Part shown: positions 1-12,390 of the stretch, piece by piece
Layout: every line of letters begins with the position of its first letter
How positions within the stretch are numbered: the first letter of the stretch is position 1
Origin: Epiperipatus broadwayi
Lineage: Eukaryota; Onychophora; Udeonychophora; Euonychophora; Peripatidae
Direction of reading: 5' to 3'
Assembly: GCA_028023455.1 (NCBI GenBank)
Contig: JAQFVV010006272.1
Coordinates: forward strand, 3,637,127 to 3,701,126
Length of the DNA: 64,000 nt
Notes under the pieces: generated by a model
The model's database searches: none
What the model saw: only the letters and a program-made list of their open reading frames with translations
What the model was told of the DNA's origin: nothing
Position numbers and translations under genes: made by a program

Positions 1-213
1 TTCCTTAGTTATTTTCTAGTCAGGTTCATAATGGTTGTTTATTTTAAAAAATTCTAAGTCTAGTTTATAACATAAGAATTATCTAACCTACATCAAAATC
101 CTAGAACAATGGTGATAAATCTTTTTAAGTATTTGTATCACAATTTTACAATTAATATTTATCAAATTAATGAAGTGCTGAGTAATTTTTAATAAAAAAA
201 TATTAGTAAAAAA

Positions 214-1640
214 TTAATTATTACCGAATTTTATTGAGATAATTTTAAAAATCAGCATATTTTTGAATGAGATAATTTTTGCTGTATAATACTTTATAAC
301 AGGATCATATTTAGTTACTTTTAGTAGTATACATGCCAAACTAGATTTATCAATCTTTTTATTTCTGACTCTGTCTTTAATAAATTTAATTAAAAATAAT
401 GTTTTATATGCATAAATAAAGAAAAAATTGATAATATAACTGTTGTTAGTGTTTTTAAACAAGCGAAGAGTTTGGGAATGGCATTCTAAGTTTTTAATAT
501 TTCCTCTCCAGCATTTTTTAATTATACTCAATAATTAATCATTTTGCATCATTTCCAAGTTATTTTTCAAAACAATAAACTTTTGTTTTTATACAGAATT
601 GGATTATAAATCAATTAATTGCCATTTGTATATCATATAATCACTCAAGAATTTTCAAATTGAGTTTTTCTGCTAATCTTATGTATTGATGTAAAATACA
701 TTTTGATCCTTCTTCAAATTCTTTAAATTGGATAAATCTTGAAGAAAATTTGTTGATCATTGACTGAATTATAATGGATAACTTTTGTGCCAATTTGACT
801 TGATTTGGTTTCTGTGAGATTCTATATTCTCATTTTTTTATATATTTAAAATATATATATATTTGAAATAACACCACAATTAAAATATTCTAATTTAGTT
901 TTAATGCTTTGATTATATCAAATATAACAATACCTTATTTATTAACACCTTGCAGTTTCATATTTAATTTATTTAAGTGAAAATACAAATCGCTGAAAAC
1001 ATTTTTTGAAAGCCATTCAAGGTCCATTAATTGAATATATTGTTCAATGATATTCTCATTATGTAAAAAACAATTAATTTTCTCTAAATACTCAATAAAT
1101 CTTTAAAAAACTTTTCCACAGTTTAACCATTGAACATTATTATACCTATAATGATTTTATCTCATTTAATAGATATATAAATGTTCATTTATTTAAAGCA
1201 TGTGCAGATACAAAATGGATTAATCTTGTTACAAACTTCATATCTTTCAGTATCATGGCACATAAAATCTGTTGATATATAATCCAGTAAAAACTCACTA
1301 CTGCATGCCCATAGATTTGATAAATGAAATGACAAAATCGTTTTCCTGTCTGATCATACTTCAAGCATACTTTTGGAAAAGTTTATTCTATTTCTAATAA
1401 GTGCAAATTTGTCTACAATTGCATTGCAAATATCTATTCCCTGTTGTTACTATTGATGATAAACTGATTAATTCTTCCTTTATATTGTTTCCAACACAAT
1501 AATTAATAACTATAAATAAACAATCTGATTCAATTATGACAGTAGACTCGTGAAGACAAAGAGAAATGAAAAGATTTTGTATCTCTTTTTTGCTGATAGG
1601 TTATATTTTTAGCTATTATCAAGATTCCATATTTTCTCAA
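214..1640 (-). pseudogene. Decayed hAT-superfamily transposase (ZBED5/GTF2IRD2-like)
   Basis: Reading the minus strand from about 1570 downward, broken frames give blocks in the order of a hAT transposase. Around 1568-1420 is FSLCLHEST followed by EELISLSSIVTTG, matching the family's FSLALDEST...EELL...TTG stretch, with the usual Asp replaced by His. At about 1070-940 come CFLHNENIIEQYI and WLSKNVFSDLYFHLNKLNM ending in KLQG, matching the well-known WL.DLAFL.D.T.HLNELN.KLQG block. At about 410-280, inside an open stretch of 105 codons (531 down to 214), comes IKFIKDRVRN...LACILLKVTKYDPVI, which fits the hAT C-terminal dimerisation region. Several in-frame stops and frame changes lie between blocks, so it is dead. 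The family's role is cut-and-paste transposition in the nucleus. Terminal inverted repeats were not found; the 3' end may lie beyond the window edge. Confidence 0.75.
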
Positions 1641-1771
1641 ATTTCTAACCAAATGCATATCTTTTATTATTTGAATTTTTTTTTTTTTTCAAAATCTTAA
1701 AAAACAAACAAACTGATGCACATTTTAACAATTTTCTGCTACTTGATTCTGATAATTTTTGTTTTTTCCTT

Positions 1772-2212
1772 ATATTGTTTGGTTATTATAAATATTTAAA
1801 CTGCCTGTACAAAAGGTTAAAACCTTTCTTTTTATAATTACACACTGCCTGTGTGCTTGATAAATAATTAGAACATTACATTAGTTTCTATATTTCCACT
1901 AGAAAGATTGGAACATTATCTTATAAATCGCAAGATTTTGCATGTTAATTTGTCAAGAAGAAAATAGTTATATTTAAATGTGAAGGGAGTAACATCTTCA
2001 CACTCTCAAATCAAAATGCTTCAGATTGGCCTATATAAATGTAAATTTAGGTTAAAGATAAGGGCATTCTTTGTTTTATAAAGCCCCTATCTTGTGTTAA
2101 GATTTGAGAGTTCTCTCTATAGTCAAAAAACTATATCATTTGGCTATTATAAATGTTTAAAGCATCTGTAAAAAAGATTAAAGCCTTTTCTCTTTATAAT
2201 GATCTACTCTTT
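1772..2212. repeat. Direct-repeat pair enclosing an inverted repeat
   Basis: Two diverged direct copies of about 70 bp lie at about 1775-1848 and 2133-2210; both run from a TTGGTTATTATAAAT-like start to CTTTATAAT. Between them, 2002-2012 (ACTCTCAAATC) is the perfect inverse of 2101-2111, and inside it 2055-2065 nearly matches the inverse of 2083-2093 (AAGATAAGGGC against GCCCCTATCTT). The arrangement could be a small foldback element or the 5' non-coding part of the neighbouring hAT copy. No coding content was seen. Confidence 0.5.
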
Positions 2213-2221
2213 GAAATTCTA

Positions 2222-2312
2222 TACACACACACATATATATACACATATGTATTTTAAAATGCATCCATTGTCATGTCTGTTTCTGTACTGTGTTATCACA
2301 CACACACACACA
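2222..2312. repeat. CA/TA dinucleotide microsatellites
   Basis: Short runs of (CA)n/(TA)n at 2222-2250 and (CA)n at 2297-2312 are separated by ordinary sequence. Confidence 0.8.
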
Positions 2313-5300
2313 ATGTGCTAAATGCTTTTTTGCACTCTTTAGATATGCTACACAATGTATGTTGGTCACTGATATGTACAAACACATGTGTGATTAAAAA
2401 TGGAGTGAGAGGCAATTAACTACTTCAAAATAAATTGTTACAGTGAGAAAAAATATTTTTTGTTAAATTCTCTCATACAATATTTTGTAATAATTATTAA
2501 CAAATAATTTTAATAAAACAAAGGCTAATAATAATATCAAGTACTCATTTCACTTCTATGCACACCAAAGAATTGCTGTAACCATCTTAGAATATAGACA
2601 TGGTAAAGCAGAAGTGCTGGTCACTATGCTAGACAATCATTTTAAATGCAGAGGGATAAAATATAAAATAGATTAGAATATCTCACAATAATCAATAGCA
2701 TCTCTGTCAGAACAATGACAATTGTAGGATGATAAATGTTAGAGCAGTTTTAATTCTTTGTCATTTTTCATTTAAAGATAGGTAAATACCTATTTGCAGT
2801 TTAATATTGGACGGTTTTTTGAATTGACTACCAATCTGTATTTAAACATAAATCACAGGCACGACAGGCCAATACGCTACTGTTACTTCATGAGATTTTT
2901 AAAAAATTAATCATATATAATATTTACATATATATTTTTTAACATTATTATAGTAATTAAAAGTTTAACAAATAATTGTAAATAAGGCATATCTAATTGC
3001 AAATATAAAGAAACACTGCGGTCAAAGAAAATAATAAATTATGCACATACTTATAAATGCAACTTTTAATTCGGGTTTGTTTATGTTGGTATATGAATTT
3101 ATAGATTAAAGTTTAAAATGTATTGTAACTATAACAATTTATTCTAATGGATGTGTGAATGAATTTTAAGTATATTCTGAAAATACAAGTAATTGCATAC
3201 AAACAAAAATATATTTAATTTTTGAGGTTTTATAGGTGCTTCTCTCATCTCAACTCCATCATATAGCAGCGTTCGACCATATATGCGTGCAAATATAATA
3301 TTAGAAACATAAATAATTGATTAAAAATTAAATATTACATAAACATCTAAAAATTATTCTCACCTTATTCATAATTTTTTTTTTGTTCTAAGATCATATT
3401 GGACATCTTATTATAACTTTAAATATAGAGATTAGATAAAATTGTTTTGAGAGGATGTCAAGTAATATAATACTATCATCAATGATGATCGACGGTCTCA
3501 CTGGTGTATTATATTACTATATGGCTTTAATGAATTAATGTGATTTAATTTTAATAAATTGTAAATTCCAACAACTTGTAAATAACATTTAAAAACAAAA
3601 GTCTCATATATATAATAATTTTAAATTGTAAGTTGCTATTTTATATTTTTTTAAATTCTAAAAATGTATTTATACTTGCGATAAAATCTTTTTTTAAAAA
3701 AAAAAAAAATTTTACAAAGGAAGTTTTTTTAATCTTAATATACTTGTTTATATTTTGCTAATAAATTAAAAAAAAAAGCACGGAAAGAGAAAAAAACCTC
3801 TATTAATATATCAAATATTAACAATGATTTCTTGAGCAAAATTAGTATAGTGTGTCATTATTCTAAAAAAAAAAAAAAAAACTAAGCTTTTATTTCTACA
3901 TTATCATGATAACTACAACGCTATATGTCGCATCCAAAAATACATCTCTGAGTATATTATATATTATCCAAAAATAAATTCTCCATAGAAAGAATGGTTT
4001 TTAGATACAACTATAATAGTTTAATTTAAATGCATTACTTTATATTGAATAGGATGTTTCTTCTTTATTTTAGAGAATAAAATTCACGAATATATGTTGT
4101 CTTTTAAGTACATTTTTACTCAAATAAGCACATATGCTCTCCAAAACTCACTGTAAATAAAAATCTAATATATAAAAAAAGAATTATAATAGTTTTAATA
4201 ATAAAAAATGTAATTCATTATCATAGATCTAAAATATAACATAAATTGTGAAAATTTCTTAAAATAAAGTTTAAAACTGAAAATTAATGAACAATGTTTT
4301 ATTGAACATGTTATTAATAAAATACATCAATAGATGTTACATATAATCTATAACTTTTATCACAAACACTACAGTTACTATGCAATTTTTAAAATAGCAA
4401 ATTAAAACATTTTATTGAATGTGACAGATATATTGCTTAATACAAATGGGGGGGGGGGAGGGTAACTAAATAAGACCCCATTCTTTTTTATTTATTAAAG
4501 TAATTTTGTATTAAGCTGTAAGCGTCTATTTTAGAGATCAATATTCATTACTGCAAGGTAAAGAAAAGCTTAAAAACAAAGACTTGTAATTACTGATGAT
4601 GATCAGAGTGGGCCAAAATACTTTTTGGCATGGTAAAACCTGTTTAGCAGTAGATTGTTTCAGTTTTATGAATGTATTGCAATATAATCTTAATGTATAT
4701 ATAATCATAAAAAATTGATAGTTTTAAATGCATTATACAAAAAAAAAATCCCTTTTTAAATATTACATTATTATGTCTTACAATAAAAAAAAGAGAATAT
4801 AAGAATTCTATAACTCATTTAAATTTTTTATTGATATACAATGCTGTAAAACGGTAAAATAAAAAAATCTGTGTTTTAACATAAAAATAATCCTCTATTC
4901 TTAAAATTATTGTTTTAACGTCGGCTTTATTTTATATTTGAATATTTGATAAGAACTTCTAAGATTAACATCTGAGTATTTATATTGCTTTGATTTGAAA
5001 ATCAGCGGCGACGAAACATTGTGTTAACACATCATTTGCGGATTTTATAAGCAATACCAGCTGATCTTTTTCTTAAATAAGTGAAAAAAGTGCTAAAAAA
5101 AGGTGAAGCACACATACAAAGTAATTAAATCCTTTAACATCTGAAAATGATATTTTCATTAGTTTTTTAAAAAGCTATCGTACGTAATTTAAAATTTAAT
5201 AATAATACAATAAAAAATTAAAGACATTTCAATTTGTTTTTAACATTAAAAACATTAATAATAAAATCAGTCTTAGATATATGGGCATACGGCAAAGCTT

Positions 5301-5700
5301 CGCGATGTAGTAATTAATAGGTTCAAAAATTAGACTAACTCATTCGCATAGTTATGAAGATCTGATAAAAGCAGATTATTTTCTATATATACTAGATGTT
5401 TCAGTTCTGTAATAATTATAGGCCCTTTTACTCTTTGATCATAAATTATTCAAGTTTACCGTAAATAACAATAGAATAGGGTGAAGATAATTACTTCTAT
5501 AATCATTTGGGAAAGCATATGAAAGGTCGTAATGTTGTTGATGATAATATTTCTAGCTAAAGGATAGATAGGAACACAAGGTTGTTAAAGAACTGAAATC
5601 TCTAAAATATGCAGAAACTTATTAGCTATTAAAATGAATTGGCCAGTATTTGAAACATTAGGGTTGTTGTTTTTGTAAAATTCAGGTTATTAACTTGAAC
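2313..5700. other. A+T-rich sequence with no recognised gene
   Basis: No reading frame of note on either strand. It contains long A or T runs (about 3692-3710, 3866-3881) and a ten-base G tract near 4448-4457. Short stretches with more CG dinucleotides around 3270-3500 and 4985-5040 show no recognised domain. Confidence 0.5.
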
Positions 5701-5710
5701 AGTATAAAAT

Positions 5711-5843
5711 AAACATCTAGTCTGGGGATATTGGATGAGTAGGCACTAGATGGGGATTTTATGCACAAGCCTTCTGGCATCCATTGATTACTCTAGTTGC
5801 TGTGTGTGGCATACGTATAGTGAGTTTTGCCTGTTTTAACAAA
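5711..5843 (+). mobile_element. R1 short interspersed repeat, 5'-truncated, with 10-bp target-site duplication
   Basis: This is a second copy of the repeat at 18275-18431. The shared part begins at CTAGTCTGGGGATATTGG (5717) and runs to GTTTTGCCTGTTTTA (about 5837). Perfect direct repeats AGTATAAAAT flank it at 5701-5710 and 5844-5853, which shows it inserted as a unit. Compared with the 18.3-kb copy it lacks the 5' two thirds of the hammerhead-like head and begins within the palindromic stem III sequence. It has no coding content. R1 appears to be a non-autonomous retroposon. Confidence 0.7.
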
Positions 5844-5853
5844 AGTATAAAAT

Positions 5854-8800
5854 GTGACTTTTAGATATATAAGAACAGTAGTTACAGTTTTGAGTAATAC
5901 TGTCGATGAAATCAAACACCAGAAGCTGATCTGTTTGGAAATAGGAATTTTATAGCACTATATTGTACAGCCATATTGATTACTCAAAATTACAATAGAT
6001 GGCTCTGAAGTAGGATATGAGCAAATAAATGAGAAATTATGTGATTGTTGCAAGGTTAGGATTTTTTCCATATAACCCACCCATACCAAGCAAAATTAAT
6101 CATTCTATTATTGTTGTGTAAATTATTATATAGCTATTATCATCAGATGATAAAATAAGAGAAAAATACAAAAATTTTGTTGACAATAGGTGTTTGACAT
6201 GATAAGTAATGTTTTCTTTTTTACTCTTTCTCTATGAAGAGATGATGATAGAAATAATTTTACCCAGCAGAAAATTATTGAAGATTGTTTTATCTTTTAC
6301 AGAATAGTTTTTTAATGCTGATTAGGTATTATTTTAAAACTATCTTGATAAATGTTTTAGGGGATGTATTTATGACAATGATGACTAATAAGTTTAGTTT
6401 CTAGGATTAAACTCACTAATTCACCTAACACTATACACTACTTTCAAAATTGGACTTTATTCACACCCAAATGGATTTGCAAAATATACATATCAATTGT
6501 AAAATTTCAATCATAATACATAATACGATGATAGAATTACATAAAAGTAACATTGAGTATTTCTATTACATTTTTAAAATTACAGTTTTCTCTGTTAATA
6601 ACATATTAAATTCAGTTTTCCCTCTATGGGTCATATCCACTGTCTAGATTAAATTTTATTATAAACCATCCAATTAAATTCTGATTCATATAATTCTCCT
6701 CTCTCTTGATGAACAAATTTCAATTTATACATAATTTGTTTTAAACTTGTCAAAATTGAACTTTTACTTACACTAATAACATAGCTGTTTGATTCGTCAA
6801 GACTAAATCATAGATGTAACCTATTTGTTACATCTGAGTAACTTCAAACCACAACACATATTAATGACCATGTTTGATCTGTTAACCATCTCTGGCAGAA
6901 TTTCTTATCGCTAGCTTTGAACTCATGCAATAATTCCAAAATCATCTTTAATGGATCAATGTCTGTACCTTTTTCGAAAATCAGTCTATTCCTAAGGATC
7001 CAAATCCTTTTTTGAATGCCTGAATTAAATCCATACAGGCAGTCTCTTTGTTTGCAATGAAAGACTTTAAAATGTTGTGCAAATTAATCCATGTTTCACA
7101 TTATACACCAGTAACAAGAAATGTATAATATTTCTATCAGTCTTGACTTTTCTATTTGTACTTTTATTCATAGTAAAAAAAGAAGGTAAGCAACTTTTTT
7201 TATTTATTTTTTGTTCATAATAAAAAATAAAATGATCAAATACATATTCCATACTTAAACACCTTTTTTTTTAATCTGTAAATTTAAAAAATAAAAAAAT
7301 GTTTGAGACTATAAATAAATTTTAAAAATGAGAAATCTGTTGTTAAAATTTCCATATCTTATAAAATAAAAGAAAAAATGCAGAAATGATTGTTTAAAAA
7401 AACATGAAAATGTTGCTCAAGTGAAGGTAGTGAAAATAATAAAGAATCTATAGAATGCAACCAAAAATAAAGAATATTATGGATAACAATTTTATAAAAA
7501 GCAAATAATGAGTAATCAAAACATCCATTTACAAGGCAATTATATAAAATAGGGATTTTTATTTTGCTTTACATGATGGTAATGAGGATGAGTCTACTTA
7601 AGAGATAAAAATGAAAAGATAAAAGAAGATCGTTTTCAAAAAAAAAATTATAATGAAGTATAAAATAATCTAATTTAAATCTATCATTTTGAGATTTAAT
7701 TCAAATATATTTAGCAAAAGCTTTAAAAGTAAAAAGATTTATGAGTCAATATTATCTTCAGAAGTAACAAGTTATTTAATATTGCTAAATAAATGAATAT
7801 CTAAATGTTAAATATGTCACTACTCACCAACTGGAAAACTTGGTGAATATTACCATTCTCTTTTACTGTTTCTATATAAGGAGTTGCTGAAGTTGATTTT
7901 GTTCTACAATGGACTACTTAATGGTTGTTTACCTACTTTAATCTACCTTTGAAAATATATCAATCCTCTCTCTCACATCCATGATGAAATTTGCATTGTG
8001 TTAACCCATGTTTGTTTTTTCCTTGCCATGCATCATTATTCATCTAATTATTTAGACTATTGTAAACTTAACTTCACTCACCAGTTAAGAAATAAATAAA
8101 GAATCATGTATCAACAAATATTGGATAGATTTAATATTTTATTATTGTAACATAAATACTTCAACTAATTTAGTTGTATTTAAAGCCATTAACCAATCAA
8201 ATTTATTATATAACATTAAGGTGTAAATCACCTATTAATGTAACATTGCAAGAATCTTTTTTTATTATTTAACTATAAAAGATTATAATACCAATCAGTA
8301 TGATTTTAGCTTTCTCGATGTGATAATATGAAATCTACAATTTCAAGAGAATTATTCATTAGATTGGGCATATGAATAGACTGAAAAATAACAAACTTCA
8401 TTTAAAAATATTTGATAGTAAATTTTAGATGTTTTTCACAAAAAAGTTAGATATCAATTTTATCATAGAATATGGTAGATGAGAAAAGATTACCATTCAA
8501 TGTTCAAAAGTGATTAAAAAACACCAACACATGATATTAAATGAGTATAATATGGACTGGTGTCTGATATATGTGTTATATTTATAGTTTATACATTGGT
8601 TTATATAGCCATGTAAAACCCTTATTCAGTTGTGTTTTTTTGGGGGTGTGATTTTTTTTTTTTAGATTTAAAATAGCTATATTTGATTGTGTCTGCTAAT
8701 GATAATGATTGGATGGATAACTGGATTATCTATAACTGAAATCCTCAGCTTGTTTGAAGAAGCTTTAGATATCTCAAAAAATCTCCCTAGTTCCATTTTA

Positions 8801-10370
8801 AATTTAAATCTAAATGATGGAGATAGTAGTTTAACAGATTAACCACTGCAATAATAGTATTGAAAAGAAAAGAGCATATCTTGAGACGAAATAAATTTGA
8901 ATTGCAATTTAATAATTGAAAAACAGATGTAAAAAGAGTGATTTATAGAAAAAAGACTTAGAAAATTAACTGTCTCTTAGAAATTTTTTTAATATATTTT
9001 ATATCAGAAAATAATACTTTTTTTTACTGTTTTAAGAAAATAATAATTATTTTTAAAAAGCAGCTGAACTCGTTGTAAATATTGGAAAAATTTAAGATGT
9101 CTTGCATTAGTCATTACATACAATATTAATTAAATGTAGTAAAAGAAAAATATCTTGCCACCATAGAAGATAAAAATATAAATAGAACGCGCGGTAACAA
9201 CTAAATAAAAACAGATGTAAAGCTACATAAAATTGATTACATGTAAAATAGAAAAATAATCACTGAAGTACATTTATGTGAGTATATAACTATTAAAGAT
9301 GCCTTCAGTTTAGTATTGATTTCTGAAAATCATGTGATTGGCTTTCTAGCTATTTATATATATTACAGCATATTTAAAAGAAATTTACTGTTTTGCTAGA
9401 GGCACAAATAGAATAAACTGTTATTAATATCGTATCACTATATTCCAATATGGGTAATGACTTTTTAAAAATAGTAATATAAAATGATCATATAGTCAGT
9501 TGCTTAGGAGATCAAATAACATCTGAGCTTCAAAGTGACATACTAAATGCCAGATAAATGATCAAATTAATCACTCTCATATTCATTTAGAATCTGAGTA
9601 TTTCCTTCAGAAAAAGTGTGATAGTTCCATGGATTTAGAATGCAGTTTTATCATTATCTTAAGTCATATTAGCAGCTTGGCCATATTCATATATTATATA
9701 AGTAATCACATAATAATAGTTGCAATGACAATAATGTAAATAATGGGCATTTATCCATGACTATATTAATATATGTTATGTTTTATTTGAATATATTGAT
9801 ATATGAGAAATATGTTTATATACTGTGTATAAGGCATGCATTCAGGTTATGCATTATTTGCATATATTAATTTTAGGTACTTTATAAATAAAACAGCTTT
9901 TGATAATGATTATAAAATAGAGATGAAACAGGAAATTTTTTAAAAAAAGAATAAGATTTAAAAAATAATAGTGTGTATTGAAATATTTATTGGAATTAAA
10001 CCTTTATAATATATATGTGTGATTAAGCAGTTTATGCACAATTCCAAAATTTTGCAACTGCAGCATTTATGAGAGAGCTTTGCCAGACATTTGTGAGCAA
10101 ATTCATTTCATTATTTTTACTTTGAAATCATAAATGAACTGAGAAAATGAAAATATTTAAGAAAATATACTTATAATAAAATATACTTATAACATTGGCA
10201 TCAGCATGGGATTTGGGAATTCGATCATCAGATTTTCAATGGTATGGATGGCTGATTAAGTTGGAATTGGAGTAGGTTGAATCCTGTCCATTAAAGTGTA
10301 AGGATTTGATATCTTAATATAAATTGATGAGTGCTAGTTTAGCATGAAATACATATATTGGTGATTATTT
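5854..10370. other. A+T-rich sequence with no recognised gene
   Basis: Only short chance open frames were seen. Simple runs occur (T tract at about 8651-8663). The text near 9508 (GAGATCAAATAACATCTGAG) resembles short fragments near 19750, 25505 and 25786 that share TCATGTGATATTTGAGCAC-like sequence. These may be pieces of one old SINE family. Confidence 0.4.
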
Positions 10371-10374
10371 ATCT

Positions 10375-10465
10375 TTTCTACATGTGTGTGGACATGTGTA
10401 TCAGTAGTATGAGATAGTGAAGGGGCTTGAAAGTCTGAGTTCAAATCCTCTATATTTATAATAAA
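10375..10465 (+). mobile_element. tRNA-derived SINE head (family with AGTCTGAGTTCAAATCC box)
   Basis: The sequence GAAAGTCTGAGTTCAAATCC at about 10428-10447 fits a pol III B box (GGTTCRANTCC type). Upstream GTGTATCAGTAGTATGAGAT is shared with the minus-strand copy at 38688-38772. The repeated pairing of the two blocks in independent copies supports a real SINE family. Ends are not defined. Confidence 0.5.
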
Positions 10466-10944
10466 ACCATAAATTGCTTTTGAGGTTGTACTTTCATTAT
10501 AATGAAATATATATATTTCTCTGCAAATATGTTTCAAAAATCAGTATTGTGAGATAAATGCACAAATAGATAAAATTATATTGTTCAAATGCAAAACATT
10601 TATGCACTGGAGTTTTAGAGTCAAGAATTGAAAATTATCAAAGTTGAACAGATTATTTCTAATACTTGAACAAAACAAGAACTTTTCTATGAAATAACTT
10701 GAACATTTTAGTGAATCTCCATGCACTTTTTTATTAATGCAGTTTATACCTGTAGCAAAATATAACATCTTAATAATTAAAGTTTATTGAACTGAAACTC
10801 AGCCTGTCTACTTGAATGTCACATAATCTTTTGAATTATATTTTTTGCTTTGTATAATCTAGTTCAATGGCAAAGTAGCATACAGGGAACAAAAAATTCC
10901 TTGATTGGTTGACAGACATCTAAGTAAAATAAAAATTCTTACTT

Positions 10945-11045
10945 TAGTCCAAGAGCTTCCAAACTTTTTTGGTTGCAGATCCCTTTAACAAAAACTTTTA
11001 AAACCATTGATCCCCTAGTCATTTAACTTAATTACTCAAATTAAT
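10945..11045. mobile_element. Possible terminal fragment of a hAT-type element
   Basis: The stretch with GAGCTTCCAAACTTTTTTGG and then GCAGATCCCTTTAAC resembles the common animal hAT end pattern (CAG.GGTTCTCAAAC...GCGACCCC). Only one end is visible and no matching opposite end was found, so this rests on resemblance. The following sequence to about 11480 is A+T-rich and unrecognised. Confidence 0.35.
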
Positions 11046-11763
11046 AAATTTGTACAATACTCGATATTAAATATTTCACTAGATATCAAACTTTTCATTT
11101 TAATCACTTATCATTAATGATTGAAAAAGATAAAAGGACTATGGAATATGGCATTATCTTGTATAACATTTAATATTGAAACCCACACTAATGAAAATTA
11201 AAGCAAAAAAATACAAGCAGAATTTTTTTTTAATTTGTGGCATTTGTAAAATAAATGTATAAATTCAAAATAAATACAAATATTGAAAACACTTTAGTAA
11301 ACCTAAAAATGAAGTGAAAAAATCAACATATTCAAAGAGAGTTAAAAATCAACAAAATTACAACAATGAAAGATTTAATCAGAATTATAAAAATAAGAAT
11401 ACCAAACAAATTAGCTTGTAAAACAGAGTTTAATGAGATGGGTGCACCCAGTGATCTGTCAACAATTTATCTATGTCTGGTTTTAAATTAGTTGCATTCT
11501 CAAATCTCCATGTTCAGTGATATGCAATTGATGATTGAAGCAGAGGTAAAACTACATTGAAGCCTCTCTCTACCAGATACAAAGATGTAAATACCAGCAA
11601 CTACTTTTGTACAACAGTCCATAAAGCCAGGTACAGAAATGAATATTTTGTTGTAGTCAAAATTTTTGATATGTAAAATAATAATGAATAATTTACTGCT
11701 GAGGAATTTATACATAATTCAGCATCAGAAATGTCAGAGCTGGAGTTATAAAATTTATCACTC

Positions 11764-11804
11764 TACTCACTGAAGAGACCCATAGGTTGAAACCAGTCTG
11801 GGAA
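11764..11804 (+). ncRNA. Hammerhead ribozyme, type I, first copy (slightly degraded)
   Basis: The core CTGAAGA (11770-11776) fits CUGANGA. Helix II is GACC/GGTT with loop CATA (one G-U pair). GAAA lies at 11789-11792. Helix III is very short (ACC.AGT) and the cleavage triplet is GTC, with the predicted cut after 11798. Helix I pairs TACTCA with TGGGAA, with one mismatch. The palindrome seen in the second copy (ACCGGT) is changed here to ACCAGT, which should weaken helix III. Confidence 0.75.
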
Positions 11805-12379
11805 TGGGAACAATCTAAGATAAAAATGATTTGAATGCCTTCTCTTGTAGTAGCATTTATCATAATAAAAAAAAAAGCTTGTTTAGAGCGTTAGCATGCT
11901 CTTAAGTTTACATATTGATAATTGCGAGCTATATATAAGTCATGTGACATCTGACTTTTTAATATTACTATTATTATTTTGCTGTTGGGGCTTTGGCTAA
12001 ATTAAATGGCTAAGCCTATTAATATATGGAGTATCTGAATTAAGTTCAGGCCCATATAATTTTTTCAGTTGGAGAGCTGGCTTTAAAGACATGCAGATGT
12101 CTAAAGGTTTAGATCTTCTTCTTGAGAATTATTTTTTAGATAAATGCTTAGCTTGAGTTGGTTTTTTGAATCTAATGTCCCAACTCCTCACTGAAGAGAC
12201 CCATAGGTCGAAACCGGTCTGGGGATGGTGACAATCTAAGATAAAGATGATTTGAATGCCTTCTCTTGTAGTAGCATTTATCATAATAAAAAAAGCTTGT
12301 TTAGAGCATTAGCATGCTCTTAAGATTACATATTGGTAATTGCAAGCTATATATAAGTCATGTGACATCTGACTTTTTA
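11766..12379 (+). mobile_element. Hammerhead-bearing retrozyme-like element, 1.46 monomers, with 11-bp target-site duplication
   Basis: Two near-identical segments (about 11766-11968 and 12187-12379) are separated by about 215 bp, giving a tandem unit of 421 bp. Each segment begins with a hammerhead ribozyme (11764-11804 and 12185-12225). The whole is flanked by a perfect direct repeat TTATCACTCTA at 11755-11765 and 12380-12390, so it inserted as a unit whose 5' end lies in helix I of the first ribozyme. Its length (614 bp), monomer size and 3' terminus match the element at 33409-34020. No open frame is present. Known relatives by layout are hammerhead satellites (schistosome Sm-alpha, newt Sat2) and retrozymes: transcripts self-cleave into unit-length RNA. 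Mobility in trans by a LINE or Penelope-like enzyme is inference. Confidence 0.82.
12185..12225 (+). ncRNA. Hammerhead ribozyme, type I, second copy (all core bases intact)
   Basis: Helix I is TCCTCA (12185-12190) with TGGGGA (12220-12225), six pairs including one G-U. The core CTGAAGA is at 12191-12197. Helix II is GACC (12198-12201) with GGTC (12206-12209), four perfect pairs closed by loop CATA. GAAA is at 12210-12213. Helix III ACCGGT is a perfect palindrome (A at 12213 pairing with T at 12218), followed by C at 12219. Predicted self-cleavage lies between 12219 and 12220. Every invariant hammerhead base is present. Such a short palindromic helix III is known from satellite-type hammerheads that work as dimers. 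Activity itself is not shown by sequence. Confidence 0.88.
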
Positions 12380-12390
12380 TTATCACTCTA

